From Actinomycetota bacterium (GTDB taxonomy: Bacteria > Actinomycetota > Actinomycetes > Nanopelagicales > Nanopelagicaceae): DNA of 40,779 nt. The translations under genes were made by a program, and so were the position numbers. Below, in pieces: positions 30,048 through 38,508 of this stretch. Location of the stretch: contig VGAF01000002.1 in the NCBI GenBank assembly GCA_016870855.1, positions 1 through 40,779 on the forward strand, read 5' to 3'. Under the pieces are notes generated by a model. It was not told the DNA's origin and did not search any database. It saw only the letters and a program-made list of their open reading frames with translations. Numbering within the stretch: the first letter of the stretch is position 1; the number at the start of each line of letters is the position of its first letter.

Positions 30048-31271
30048 ATGTCTCGGCCAAAGGTAGTTGTATTGGGCGCTGGCTTTGGCGGTTTAACAGC
30101 GGCTAAAGCCCTCGATTCCATCGCAGATGTGACTCTCGTCGATCGCCACAACTTCCAGACCTTTTTGCCACTTCTCTACCAAGTCTCAACCGCTGGTCTT
30201 GCTGCTGACCACATTGCTCACCCGATTCGAGGCGCGCTCCGCAAGACCAAGATCAAATTCCGCATGGGCTCACCAATCACTATCGATCATAAGAACAAAT
30301 CAGTGAAATTAGATTCGAGTGAGGTTCTTGACTTTGATTACTTAGTAGTTGCGCTCGGTTCTGCCACAAATGATTTTGGAGTTAAAGGCGTCGCTGAAAA
30401 TGCTCTCGGCATGAAGAGCGTTTCGGAAGCCCTTGAGATTCGCTCCTCAATTTTGCGTCGCTTTGAGGATCTCTGTCGCTTTGAAGATGACACGAAGTTA
30501 TCAATCACCGTTGTTGGCGGTGGTCCAACTGGAGTTGAAATGGCCGGCGCAATCGCTGAGCTAAAGAAGGGTCCACTTAAATCTGATTTTGCATCTGCTG
30601 CTAAGAACATACAAGTAAACCTGGTGGAAGCTGGGCCAAGAATTCTTCCCTCATTCTCACCACTTCTTTCAAGTCGGACTAAGAAAGACCTCGAGAAGTT
30701 AGATGTAAAAGTTTTGGTAAACACATCAGTTAAAGAAGTAAAGCCGCACGAAATTATCCTTGGTGATAAAACCAAGCTAGCTTCTGAAGTCACGATCTGG
30801 GCGGCCGGTGTAACCGGCGAACCAGTTATGAAGAAACTTAATCTCCCAATTGAAAACGGTCGAATTGCAGTCGATGAAACTCTTCAAGTAACTAACTACC
30901 CACACATCTTTGCAATCGGCGATATCTCAGGGGCTAAAGGTAAAGATGGCCGATTCCTGCCAATGGTTGCTCCGGTTGCGATGCAACAAGGTCGCCATCT
31001 AAAACTTCAAATCGCAAACTTAATCACCAAAAAACCACTACTGCCTTTTAAGTATCGCGATAAAGGATCGATGGCCACCATCGGACGCCATAAGGCCGTC
31101 GTTGAAGTTGGCCCGCTAAAGCTCGCTGGAATTCCCGCTTGGTATGCCTGGTTATGGCTCCACCTCTTCTATCTATTGGGTGGCCGCAACAAGATCGGCA
31201 CGATGGCGGATTGGACCTGGAATTACCTAACTTTTGATCGCGGCAATCGCCACATCATGGACATTAATTAA
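30048..31271 (+). CDS. ndh: type II NADH:quinone oxidoreductase
   Basis: Single-subunit, non-proton-pumping NADH dehydrogenase attached to the inner face of the membrane. 407 residues. FAD site VVLGAGFGGLTAAKAL at the N-terminus, NFQTFLPLLYQVSTAGL, NADH site VVGGGPTGVEMAGAIAEL, and the second FAD contact IFAIGDISG. The C-terminal WYAWLWLHLFYLLGG...WTWNYLTFDRG is the quinone- and membrane-contacting part. ATG 30048 fits both the family N-terminus and the -10 box; the frame is open 65 codons upstream, inside the opposite gene. It is convergent with the GMC oxidoreductase, overlapping by eight bases. Confidence 0.92.
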   Translation: MSRPKVVVLGAGFGGLTAAKALDSIADVTLVDRHNFQTFLPLLYQVSTAGLAADHIAHPIRGALRKTKIKFRMGSPITIDHKNKSVKLDSSEVLDFDYLVVALGSATNDFGVKGVAENALGMKSVSEALEIRSSILRRFEDLCRFEDDTKLSITVVGGGPTGVEMAGAIAELKKGPLKSDFASAAKNIQVNLVEAGPRILPSFSPLLSSRTKKDLEKLDVKVLVNTSVKEVKPHEIILGDKTKLASEVTIWAAGVTGEPVMKKLNLPIENGRIAVDETLQVTNYPHIFAIGDISGAKGKDGRFLPMVAPVAMQQGRHLKLQIANLITKKPLLPFKYRDKGSMATIGRHKAVVEVGPLKLAGIPAWYAWLWLHLFYLLGGRNKIGTMADWTWNYLTFDRGNRHIMDIN

Positions 31272-32946
31272 CTCTTAACGCACCGAGTGCATGTTCTGGA
31301 ACAAATGGTGAGTTAGGTCGTACCCACTCGATTTTTCTATATCCAATTCCTTGTGGCGGGCGTGGATCGCTCTCGCCTTTATTTGGCCAAAGTGAGAAAG
31401 CGCGCTCTGCTTGGGCAGTAATTGTTAGTGATGGATTAACGCCGAGGTTTGCGGTCACGCTTGCGCCATCGACAACATGAAGCGTTGGATAATTCCAAAC
31501 TCGGTGGTAGGGATCAATCACTCCCTTGTTTGGATCATCACTAATCACACAACCACCAACAAAGTGAGCCGTAAATGGCGCGCTAACTAAATCTCCAATA
31601 TGCCCGCCAGGAGTTCCGCCATAGTTCTTAGCAATTTTTCGCACTACTTCATTTGCGGCCGGGATATACGTTGCATTGGGATGTTCGCTATCGTTCTTAG
31701 AAGTCAATCGCCAACCGAAGATTCCTCGCTTACCTCGAACTGGTATTGATGAATCAACGTTCTGCATAACAAGGGCAATCACAGTCCGCTCGCTCCATTT
31801 TCTAACATCCAAGATCTTGGCAACCATCGAAGGTTTCGTAATTAGGGTTTTAGCCCATTGGCGACGGCGAACTTTCGCTGAATGACCATCGGTCATTACG
31901 GTCTGTAATAACCCCATGAAATTTGAGCCTTTGCCATACCGAACCGGCTCAACATGTGTGTGCTCATCTGGGAAGAATGAGGAAGTAATTGCGGCGCCTT
32001 GTGAGAAATCAATCTCTCCACCATGAGGCATAACCGCGCCAACTAGCGATTCAGAATTAGTTCTCGATAACTTTCCGAGCGCTGGAGATAGTTTTGCTAA
32101 CTTCTTTGAGCCCTTCATCTTATGAAGAAGTTTCTGGGTGTTATAGGTACCCGCCGCTACAACTACCTCGCCCGCAGTAAAAGTTCGCTTTCCGCCAAAC
32201 CAGGCGCTGCTCTTTCGCGCCGTTATCTTCCAACCACCACTTGGTAGCTCTTCAATAGATTCAACGGTGTGCTCTGGGAAGACTTTTGCGCCGGCGCTTT
32301 CAGCAAGACCCAAATAATTTTTTGGAAGCGTGTTCTTTGCATTAAAGCGACAACCAGTCATACAAGCGCCACATTGTTGGCAGCCATGGCGATCTGGCCC
32401 AACGCCACCAAAGTAAGGATCTTTTTCTATAACTCCCGGACCTTTTCCAAAGTGCACACCAAGTGGCGCCATTTTGAAAGTATTGCCAACTCCCATCTCT
32501 TCAGCGACATCTTTCATCGCTTGATCAGATGGTGAGAAGTAAGGATTCTTTGCAACTCCTAACATTCTTGAGGCTTGGTCATACCAAGGAAGTAATTCAG
32601 ATTTCCAATCCGTTATGTGGCGCCATTGGGAATCTTCAAAATATGAATCGGGAGGTTGATAGAGAGTATTTGCGTAAACAAGTGAACCGCCGCCAACTCC
32701 AGCGCCAGCAAGCACTAGAACATCAGGAAGGGCGTGAATTCTCTGGATTCCACGTAAACCAAGTCGTGGCATAAATAAAAATCTAGATAATCTCCAGGAA
32801 GTCTTCGGAAAATCTCGCTCCGTAAATCTTCGCCCCGCTTCAAGGACAGCTACTCGATAGCCTTTTTCTGTTAATCGCAGCGCCGCTACCGAACCGCCAA
32901 AACCAGAGCCAACAACCAGCACGTCAAAGTCACGGTTTTCGGCCAC
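31264..32946 (-). CDS. GMC-family oxidoreductase, cholesterol-oxidase (ChoD)-like
   Basis: About 560 residues, FAD-dependent, with the GMC Rossmann motif DVLVVGSGFGGSVAALRL, AGAGVGGGSLVYANTLYQPP and a C-terminal HVVDGASVTANLGVNPSLT that places the active site. It resembles mycobacterial ChoD, but its real substrate is unknown; sterol or other alcohol oxidation is possible. A Cys-rich motif GCQQCGACMTGC near residue 190 has ferredoxin-like spacing. The start is revised from an in-frame TTG at 32952 to GTG 32946, because a TAGATT box ends exactly six bases before it and leaves no room for the TTG. Divergent from an FMN-binding gene, 25 bases away. Confidence 0.86.
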   Translation of the reverse strand: MAENRDFDVLVVGSGFGGSVAALRLTEKGYRVAVLEAGRRFTERDFPKTSWRLSRFLFMPRLGLRGIQRIHALPDVLVLAGAGVGGGSLVYANTLYQPPDSYFEDSQWRHITDWKSELLPWYDQASRMLGVAKNPYFSPSDQAMKDVAEEMGVGNTFKMAPLGVHFGKGPGVIEKDPYFGGVGPDRHGCQQCGACMTGCRFNAKNTLPKNYLGLAESAGAKVFPEHTVESIEELPSGGWKITARKSSAWFGGKRTFTAGEVVVAAGTYNTQKLLHKMKGSKKLAKLSPALGKLSRTNSESLVGAVMPHGGEIDFSQGAAITSSFFPDEHTHVEPVRYGKGSNFMGLLQTVMTDGHSAKVRRRQWAKTLITKPSMVAKILDVRKWSERTVIALVMQNVDSSIPVRGKRGIFGWRLTSKNDSEHPNATYIPAANEVVRKIAKNYGGTPGGHIGDLVSAPFTAHFVGGCVISDDPNKGVIDPYHRVWNYPTLHVVDGASVTANLGVNPSLTITAQAERAFSLWPNKGESDPRPPQGIGYRKIEWVRPNSPFVPEHALGALRVN

Positions 32947-32952
32947 CTCCAA

Positions 32953-32958
32953 AATCTA
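32953..32958 (-). promoter_or_regulatory. -10 box of GMC oxidoreductase gene
   Basis: TAGATT on the minus strand, six bases before GTG 32946. It abuts the divergent box TACTCT at one base. Confidence 0.5.
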
Positions 32959-32959
32959 C

Positions 32960-32965
32960 TACTCT
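32960..32965 (+). promoter_or_regulatory. -10 box of FMN-binding protein gene
   Basis: TACTCT, six bases before ATG 32972. Back to back with the GMC gene's box, one base apart. Confidence 0.5.
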
Positions 32966-32971
32966 CGACTA

Positions 32972-33622
32972 ATGAGCGAACAGAAGCGCGAGATAAAGCG
33001 AAAGCCACATCGCAGCGTTGAAGAACTCGATGAGATCTACTCGATCCTCGATGAAGGAATGGTCGCTCATGTTGGGTTTGTTGATCCTGAGTCGAAAGAA
33101 CCGGTAGTTATTCCCGTTGCCTATGGCCGCGATGGAAATCGCATTCTCTTTCATGGCTCTACCGGATCAAGGATGTTCATGGCTTTGAAGTCCGGCGTTC
33201 AAATCTGTGCGACGGTGACGCTTCTCGATGGAATCGTCTCAGCCCGCTCCCCATTTAATTCCTCAATGAACTATCGCTCAGTCATGGCATTCGGTATTCC
33301 AAAAGTCCTTGAGGGCGAGGCTAAAGAGAAGGCGCTATATGCTGTTTCTGAGCGTTTGATTCCAGGGCTTTGGGATGCAGGGCGCGAACAGACAAAGAAG
33401 GAATTCGCTCAAACGATGATGGTTGAGTTAACTCTTGATGATGTGACTGCAAAGAAGCGAAGTGGTGAAGCTTTAGATGATGAGGAGGATAAATCACTTC
33501 CAATTTGGGCGGGGTATATCCCAATCGAGAATAGCTATGGCGAGCCGATTACAAATGAGAATGCGAAGCATCTCCCGATTCCGGATTACATCAAGAATTT
33601 GGTGAAACGGAAGGCAAAGTAG
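32972..33622 (+). CDS. FMN-binding split-barrel protein (Pyridox_ox_2/NimA-like)
   Basis: 216 residues of the pyridoxamine-5'-phosphate-oxidase-like superfamily: the split barrel starts at VAHVGFVDPESKEPVVIPVAYGRDGNRILFHGSTGSRMF and holds an FMN or F420-like cofactor in relatives. FNSSMNYRSVMAFGIPKVLEG is also typical. It is not a PdxH: sequence and length differ from the pdxH gene at 16.8 kb. Substrate unknown; members reduce nitro or other redox compounds. ATG 32972 agrees with the box at 32960. The 3' end overlaps the convergent phosphoribosyltransferase gene by 32 bases. Confidence 0.83.
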   Translation: MSEQKREIKRKPHRSVEELDEIYSILDEGMVAHVGFVDPESKEPVVIPVAYGRDGNRILFHGSTGSRMFMALKSGVQICATVTLLDGIVSARSPFNSSMNYRSVMAFGIPKVLEGEAKEKALYAVSERLIPGLWDAGREQTKKEFAQTMMVELTLDDVTAKKRSGEALDDEEDKSLPIWAGYIPIENSYGEPITNENAKHLPIPDYIKNLVKRKAK

Positions 33623-34070
33623 ACCAAGGAAAGTTGATCCACTTATCGGTCTTCTGCCACGAGTAATCGGGCTTGATAACCGAATGTGGCTTCTCATAAA
33701 GAACTGCGGAACGCGCTTGCCGCACATGCGGAGCTACAAATTCTTGAACTAGCTTCAACGTCTCCCCAGTATCGGCAACATCATCTGCAATAAGTATCGA
33801 TAAACCTTGGAAATCGGAGACTTTAGGGATTGGCGGAAGGACTACTGGAACTGGGAGGCGCTGATTCTCGCCGGTATAGAACTCAACGCTCATGGCAAGG
33901 GTGTTCTTGACTCCGAGCGCATAACCGAGGGCGCCACCGATAAGAAAACCACCACGTGCAATGGAGAGAATGGCATCAGGTTTGTATCCAGAATCTGCAA
34001 TTAATTGCGCTAGCTCGCGAATTGCAAGGCCAAAGCCCTCGTAACTAAGAGTTAGCTTTTCGGAGTTCAC
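33591..34070 (-). CDS. purine-type phosphoribosyltransferase
   Basis: 159 residues, type I PRT fold. The PRPP loop ILIADDVADTGETL is perfect, preceded by the pyrophosphate loop AILSIARGGFLIGGALGYAL. Length and layout fit xanthine/hypoxanthine or guanine salvage enzymes; the base specificity is not readable. Start GTG 34070, ten bases after the DUF305 stop (34081), so it is the second gene of a tRNA-Thr/DUF305/PRT run on the minus strand. Overlaps the convergent split-barrel gene by 32 bases. Confidence 0.86.
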   Translation of the reverse strand: MNSEKLTLSYEGFGLAIRELAQLIADSGYKPDAILSIARGGFLIGGALGYALGVKNTLAMSVEFYTGENQRLPVPVVLPPIPKVSDFQGLSILIADDVADTGETLKLVQEFVAPHVRQARSAVLYEKPHSVIKPDYSWQKTDKWINFPWSTLPSVSPNS

Positions 34071-34080
34071 GTACAGTTAT

Positions 34081-34593
34081 TCACTTACCTAGAAGCGCCT
34101 TCATGGCTTGGATCTCAGCTTCCTGTGACGCGAGTATCGAACTACCTAACTTTGCGACTTCTTGATTCGCAGAATCGATGATCTTCTCGGCCATATCGAT
34201 CGCGCCCTCATGATGCTTAATCATTCCCTCTAAGAAAAGTCGATCGAAATCTGCACCCGTTGAGACGCGGAGCATCTCCATCTCATTTTCATCGAGCATT
34301 CCCGCCATCGTATGGCCGGCATGGCCCATCGCATCAACGCCTGGCCAACTCTTCATCAACTCGATTTCTGGCTCTTGTGCACTACTTATCTGTTCGGCGA
34401 GCGCTAAAACATCAGGATTAGTTGTATTTGTAAATGCAAGCTCTGACATCTCAAGTGCTTGTTCGTGATGTGGAATCATCATCTCTGCAAACATGATGTC
34501 TTGCGAGCTGAGCGCTCCGTTTGAATTCTCGGAGCCACTTGCACAGCCCGTAAGTAAAAACAGGGAAATCAATAGATGCGCAAGGCGTCTCAT
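34081..34593 (-). CDS. DUF305 family lipoprotein
   Basis: 170 residues. A lipoprotein signal with lipobox LLTGC (Cys17) anchors it outside the membrane. The DUF305 domain follows with two Met/His-rich repeats, MFAEMMIPHHEQALEMSE and MIKHHEGAIDMAEKI. Relatives such as CopM bind copper, so a periplasmic copper or metal role is plausible, and CtaG-CopD elsewhere in the window would fit; this is inference. I chose ATG 34593; the longer frame runs through the tRNA-Thr gene and is not real. It begins 14 bases after the tRNA on the same strand, with no strong ribosome binding site. Confidence 0.85.
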   Translation of the reverse strand: MRRLAHLLISLFLLTGCASGSENSNGALSSQDIMFAEMMIPHHEQALEMSELAFTNTTNPDVLALAEQISSAQEPEIELMKSWPGVDAMGHAGHTMAGMLDENEMEMLRVSTGADFDRLFLEGMIKHHEGAIDMAEKIIDSANQEVAKLGSSILASQEAEIQAMKALLGK

Positions 34594-34607
34594 GGGGTTA
34601 AGGTACC

Positions 34608-34682
34608 TGGAGCCCCCCGTCAGGATTGAACTGACGACCTTCCGCTTACAAGGCGGATGCTCTACCACTGAGCTAGGGAGGC
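34608..34682 (-). tRNA. tRNA-Thr (anticodon TGT)
   Basis: 75 nt including an encoded CCA. The acceptor is GCCTCCC with GGGGGGC (one wobble pair), D-arm GCTC/GAGC, anticodon stem TCCGC/GCGGA around CTTGTAA (anticodon TGT), T-stem GTCAG/CTGAC around TTCAATC, discriminator T. Unlike tRNA-Arg at 6.9 kb it encodes its 3' CCA. Confidence 0.96.
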
Positions 34683-34697
34683 GTGATGCAGTCACCA

Positions 34698-34703
34698 ATT
34701 ATG
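34698..34703 (-). promoter_or_regulatory. -10 box of tRNA-Thr
   Basis: CATAAT on the minus strand, 15 bases before the tRNA 5' end. The -35 region is weak. Confidence 0.35.
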
Positions 34704-34730
34704 TCAGGCAGTACGCAAAACTCTGACCGA

Positions 34731-34736
34731 TAGATT
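34731..34736 (+). promoter_or_regulatory. -10 box of leaderless lacZ
   Basis: TAGATT, six bases before GTG 34743. I see no operator-like palindrome beside it. Confidence 0.6.
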
Positions 34737-34742
34737 CTCCTC

Positions 34743-37736
34743 GTGAAAACTCCAGTCTGGATTAGCCCCGAGACCACCTCAATAAATCGCCTCCCGATGC
34801 TCAATATCGGTCACTTGATGTCGATCTCGCTTGATGGTGATTGGAACTTTCAGCTACTAGACCGCCCCGATCAAGAGCCAAGTAAGCGTTGGCAAACAAT
34901 TCCCGTCCCTGGTCTTTGGACGATGATTAATGGCGAGCAATCATTTGGCGATAAGCCCATCTACACAAATGTCCAAATGCCATTTGAGCAACTTCCACCA
35001 TTTGTACCTGAAGAGAACCCAACCGGAATTTATGAGCGCGAGTTCTCGCTACCGAATACTTGGAAGAACAAGCGAGTAGTTCTATCAATTGGTGGGTTTG
35101 AATCTGTCGCGATTCTTTCGATAAATGGTAATGAAGTAGGAGTGGCTAAAGACTCACGCTTAGCAGCCGAGTTCGATATTACAAACTTCTTAAATAACGG
35201 CTCTAATCGAATTCAAATCAAAGTAATTAAGTGGTCAGATGCGACTTTTATTGAAGATCAAGATCAATGGTGGCATGGTGGAATCACCCGTTCGGTAAAA
35301 CTCTATGCAACTGAAGAAGTATTTATCGAGCGTCTCTACCCAACGCCTGGGCTCTTGACCGATAACAAGACCGGCACACTTCACGTCCGCGCCCATATCA
35401 ATTCAATCAATGATGCTTCGATCGCTAACTACAAGCTCCGTGTCAAAGTAATGGGCGTAAAGGGAGCAAGTGAAGTTGCGCCGGTCATAAGCAAGAAAGC
35501 TCCGCAATGGACCGAAAAGAGCGCAGAAGAACTAAAGGCTGGCGCTGACTATTTTCTTGGCACATATTGGGATGGGAGCATGCCTAAGGCAAAGTTTGAA
35601 GCCTTTCTTGCTACTGAAAACATCATCCCAGGACCTCTTGAGTTCACTATCAAGGTTCCAAATATCGCGCCTTGGAGCGCTGAATCCCCCACTCTCTACG
35701 ACGTTGAGTATGAATTAGTCGATCCTTCCGGCCAAGTAATTGAGATAACCACCCAGAAAATCGGCTTTAGAAGGGTAGAAATCAAGGGCAATGAGCTCTT
35801 GGTAAATGGCCAGCCGGTCATCTTCTACGGAATTAATCGCCATGATTTCAATCGAGAGACCGGGCGAGTACTAACTAGAGATTTGATGCGTCAGGATCTG
35901 TTGGAGTTAAAGCGATGGAACTTCAACGCTGTCCGCACCTCTCACTATCCAAACGATCCAGCATTCTTAGATCTATGTGATGAGCTTGGTTTTTATGTAG
36001 TTGGTGAAGCAAATATCGAGTCACATGCATTCCAAAATACGCTTTGTAATGACCAGAAATATCTAAACGCATGGGTCGACCGGGTCGCGCGGATGATTCA
36101 ACGCGATATCCATCACCCATCAGTTGTTCTATGGTCACTCGGTAATGAGTCAGGCGCCGGTTTAAATCATCGTGCGGCCGCCCAATATGCCCGCTTCTTT
36201 GATCCAACTCGCCCACTTCACTATGAAGGCGCAATCCGTGGTAATTGGACTATCAACCATGGCTTAACCGATGTTGTCTGTCCGATGTATCCAGAAATCT
36301 CCGCAATCATCTCTTATGCAAAGTCAAAGAAAGCAACTCGTCCGCTAATCATATGCGAGTACTCGCATGCAATGGGAAATAGCAATGGCACGATTGCTGA
36401 ATATTGGGATGCAGTGCATTCGCTTAAGGGACTTCAAGGTGGCTTTATCTGGGAGATGTGGGATCACGGATTAGATCAACGCCTCGAGGATGGAACCATC
36501 CGCGCCGCTTACGGTGGTGATTACGGTGAAGTTAAGCATGATGGAAATTTCGTTTGTGATGGAATGTTCTTCCCAGATCGCTCGCCGAAGCCAGCTCTCC
36601 AAGAGTTTAAATACATCGCAGCTCCAGTAAAGATAAGCGCCAAGAACCTCAAAACCGGTCGCTTTGAAATCTTCAACAAACAGTTCTTTAACGACCTGCG
36701 TGAATTCAAACTCCGCTACGAGATAACGGTAAATGGAAAGGTTGCTCTATCTGGAGATGTGAAATTGCCGGTAGTAAAGGCTAGAAAGAGCGCTATTTTC
36801 ACTATTCCCGCTAAATTATTAAAGGCAGGAGATGGTGTTGGCGAGCGCTTCATCAACTTCAATTTGGAGAGCTCGGTAAGTAAGCCTTGGTCGCATATGG
36901 GAACGGAAGTTGCGTGGTCCCAATTCGCTCTTGCCGCTAAGCCGCTTCCAAAAGCAAAGCCGGCTAAGGAAGGTAGAAACTTTGTTTCGCAAGATGGTCT
37001 TATTCTTCTTCCTAGTTGTGAGGTTGCACCGAAGTTAACGTTTTGGCGCGCGCCGACCGATAACGATCTAATCGGCCACATCGCAGAAAAATGGGATAAG
37101 TGGGGCTTGCGTGAACTAAGTCGCTCAAACGTTCAAGTTACTCATAAGGGCGCAACAACTCGCATCACCACTACTTGGAAAACGAGCGCCGGCATAACTC
37201 TTAAACACCAACAATTAGTTGAATCAGTCGTGGATGGAATCCGAGTTACCGAGACCGTGACTCTTCCTAAGCAACTAGATGATGTTGCCCGGGTTGGAAC
37301 TAACCTTGAGTTAAGTGGCGACCTAGATCAACTTGTTTACTTTGGAACTGGGCCATTTGAAACCATGCCAGATCGCGCAATCGGAAAGATTCATCGTTGG
37401 TCTTCAAGTGTTTATGACCAATATGTTCCATATGTGAAGCCACAAGAAAATGGTGGCCACGTTGGAGTCCGTTGGTTCTCAATCTCAAATCGCAATAACC
37501 ACGGCGTATATTTCCAACTAGATAAGCCGCGCATGGTCACGGTTACGCCGATGAGATCAACTGATCTCGCTGATGCCACGCATAATGTCTTCGTCAATAA
37601 GTGTGGAAATACAGTTGTGACGATCGATGTAGCGCATCGTGGAGTGGGAACAGCATCATGTGGTCCAGATACTTTAGATAAGTATCGGATTAAGCCCGGC
37701 GTTTATAAGTGGAGCTGGACTGCACTTAGCTTCTAG
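34743..37736 (+). CDS. lacZ: beta-galactosidase, glycoside hydrolase family 2
   Basis: 997 residues, the size of LacZ. Layout: jelly-roll sugar-binding domain (GDWNFQLLDRPDQEPSKRW, FEQLPPFVPEENPTGIYERE), Ig-like domains, TIM barrel, and a C-terminal beta-galactosidase small chain domain. Acid/base Glu469 in SLGNESGAGLNH and nucleophile Glu539 in ICEYSHAMGNSNG. No signal peptide, so it acts in the cytosol on imported beta-galactosides. The GTG start is set by TAGATT at 34731. No sugar transporter or regulator lies beside it; the next gene is a convergent SGNH hydrolase, overlapping by 11 bases. Confidence 0.95.
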   Translation: MKTPVWISPETTSINRLPMLNIGHLMSISLDGDWNFQLLDRPDQEPSKRWQTIPVPGLWTMINGEQSFGDKPIYTNVQMPFEQLPPFVPEENPTGIYEREFSLPNTWKNKRVVLSIGGFESVAILSINGNEVGVAKDSRLAAEFDITNFLNNGSNRIQIKVIKWSDATFIEDQDQWWHGGITRSVKLYATEEVFIERLYPTPGLLTDNKTGTLHVRAHINSINDASIANYKLRVKVMGVKGASEVAPVISKKAPQWTEKSAEELKAGADYFLGTYWDGSMPKAKFEAFLATENIIPGPLEFTIKVPNIAPWSAESPTLYDVEYELVDPSGQVIEITTQKIGFRRVEIKGNELLVNGQPVIFYGINRHDFNRETGRVLTRDLMRQDLLELKRWNFNAVRTSHYPNDPAFLDLCDELGFYVVGEANIESHAFQNTLCNDQKYLNAWVDRVARMIQRDIHHPSVVLWSLGNESGAGLNHRAAAQYARFFDPTRPLHYEGAIRGNWTINHGLTDVVCPMYPEISAIISYAKSKKATRPLIICEYSHAMGNSNGTIAEYWDAVHSLKGLQGGFIWEMWDHGLDQRLEDGTIRAAYGGDYGEVKHDGNFVCDGMFFPDRSPKPALQEFKYIAAPVKISAKNLKTGRFEIFNKQFFNDLREFKLRYEITVNGKVALSGDVKLPVVKARKSAIFTIPAKLLKAGDGVGERFINFNLESSVSKPWSHMGTEVAWSQFALAAKPLPKAKPAKEGRNFVSQDGLILLPSCEVAPKLTFWRAPTDNDLIGHIAEKWDKWGLRELSRSNVQVTHKGATTRITTTWKTSAGITLKHQQLVESVVDGIRVTETVTLPKQLDDVARVGTNLELSGDLDQLVYFGTGPFETMPDRAIGKIHRWSSSVYDQYVPYVKPQENGGHVGVRWFSISNRNNHGVYFQLDKPRMVTVTPMRSTDLADATHNVFVNKCGNTVVTIDVAHRGVGTASCGPDTLDKYRIKPGVYKWSWTALSF

Positions 37737-38508
37737 CCTCAAAGGTAATCGGGGTTGGATATTTCGCATCTCGGCCATCTCCAGATGACCTTCCGCGGAT
37801 CCTTCTTCCCATCCAAGGCAGGGCGTATTTACCAAACCAATTTAGATTAATCTGAATCTTCTCTAGCGTCGTAATCGGTTTAGCATTAGGAAGAGGTGTA
37901 CGCCAATCTGGATCATGTGGCAGTTCAAGGCGAGATAAGACGGCTTGGGCCACGCGACGGTGCCCCTCGGAATTTAGATGAAGTCGATCTTCGTGGATAA
38001 ATCGTTCATCACGCCAAAAGTCATCATGATTTGGGTCGAAGAGAGTCGCATCAACAGCCGCGGCTCTCCTTCGCACATTCTCATTAAAGACTTTAAAGCG
38101 CTCTTTCCAAACTTGGGCTGCGCGAGTAGTCGCACCAGAATCCTCAAGCACACAGAACAACATCAACGTTGCACCAGATCGAACTAGCTCATCGACGCCA
38201 TGGTTGTAAGTCGCAATAGTTCTCATCGGGTCATATTTCGGGCGGATCACATCATTTGCGCCGGCATGAAAGGAAACTAGCGTTGACTTTCCTTCGATTA
38301 ATTTTTTCGCCTTTGGAATCTGTTCATTTACAACCTGTGCAACTAACTTTCCTCTAATCGCAAGATTTGCATATGTGAAGCCATCCCAATTTACAGTGGC
38401 AACTTCAGCTACCCGATCAGCCCAGCCGCGATATCTTCCACCGATTACCTCATCAGACATACCCTCGGTCATCGAGTCACCGAGCGCTATGAAACGGTTA
38501 TATTGCAT
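37726..38508 (-). CDS. SGNH/GDSL-family hydrolase
   Basis: 260 residues. Block I FIALGDSMTEGMSDE with the nucleophilic Ser, Gly block ANLAIRGKLV, Asn block SFHAGANDVIRP, and block V DRLHLNSEGHRRVAQAVL with the catalytic Asp and His. It is a cytosolic esterase or lipase-like enzyme; substrate unknown. ATG 38508 gives the family N-terminus; the frame is open 15 codons upstream. Its start overlaps the end of rlmB by 11 bases, so it is the last gene of the cysS-rlmB-SGNH run. A relation to lacZ next door is only positional. Confidence 0.84.
   Translation of the reverse strand: MQYNRFIALGDSMTEGMSDEVIGGRYRGWADRVAEVATVNWDGFTYANLAIRGKLVAQVVNEQIPKAKKLIEGKSTLVSFHAGANDVIRPKYDPMRTIATYNHGVDELVRSGATLMLFCVLEDSGATTRAAQVWKERFKVFNENVRRRAAAVDATLFDPNHDDFWRDERFIHEDRLHLNSEGHRRVAQAVLSRLELPHDPDWRTPLPNAKPITTLEKIQINLNWFGKYALPWMGRRIRGRSSGDGRDAKYPTPITFEARS

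Noticed and set aside
34594..34698. 35-codon extension of the DUF305 frame
   Set aside because: It runs through tRNA-Thr; the lipoprotein signal starts at ATG 34593.
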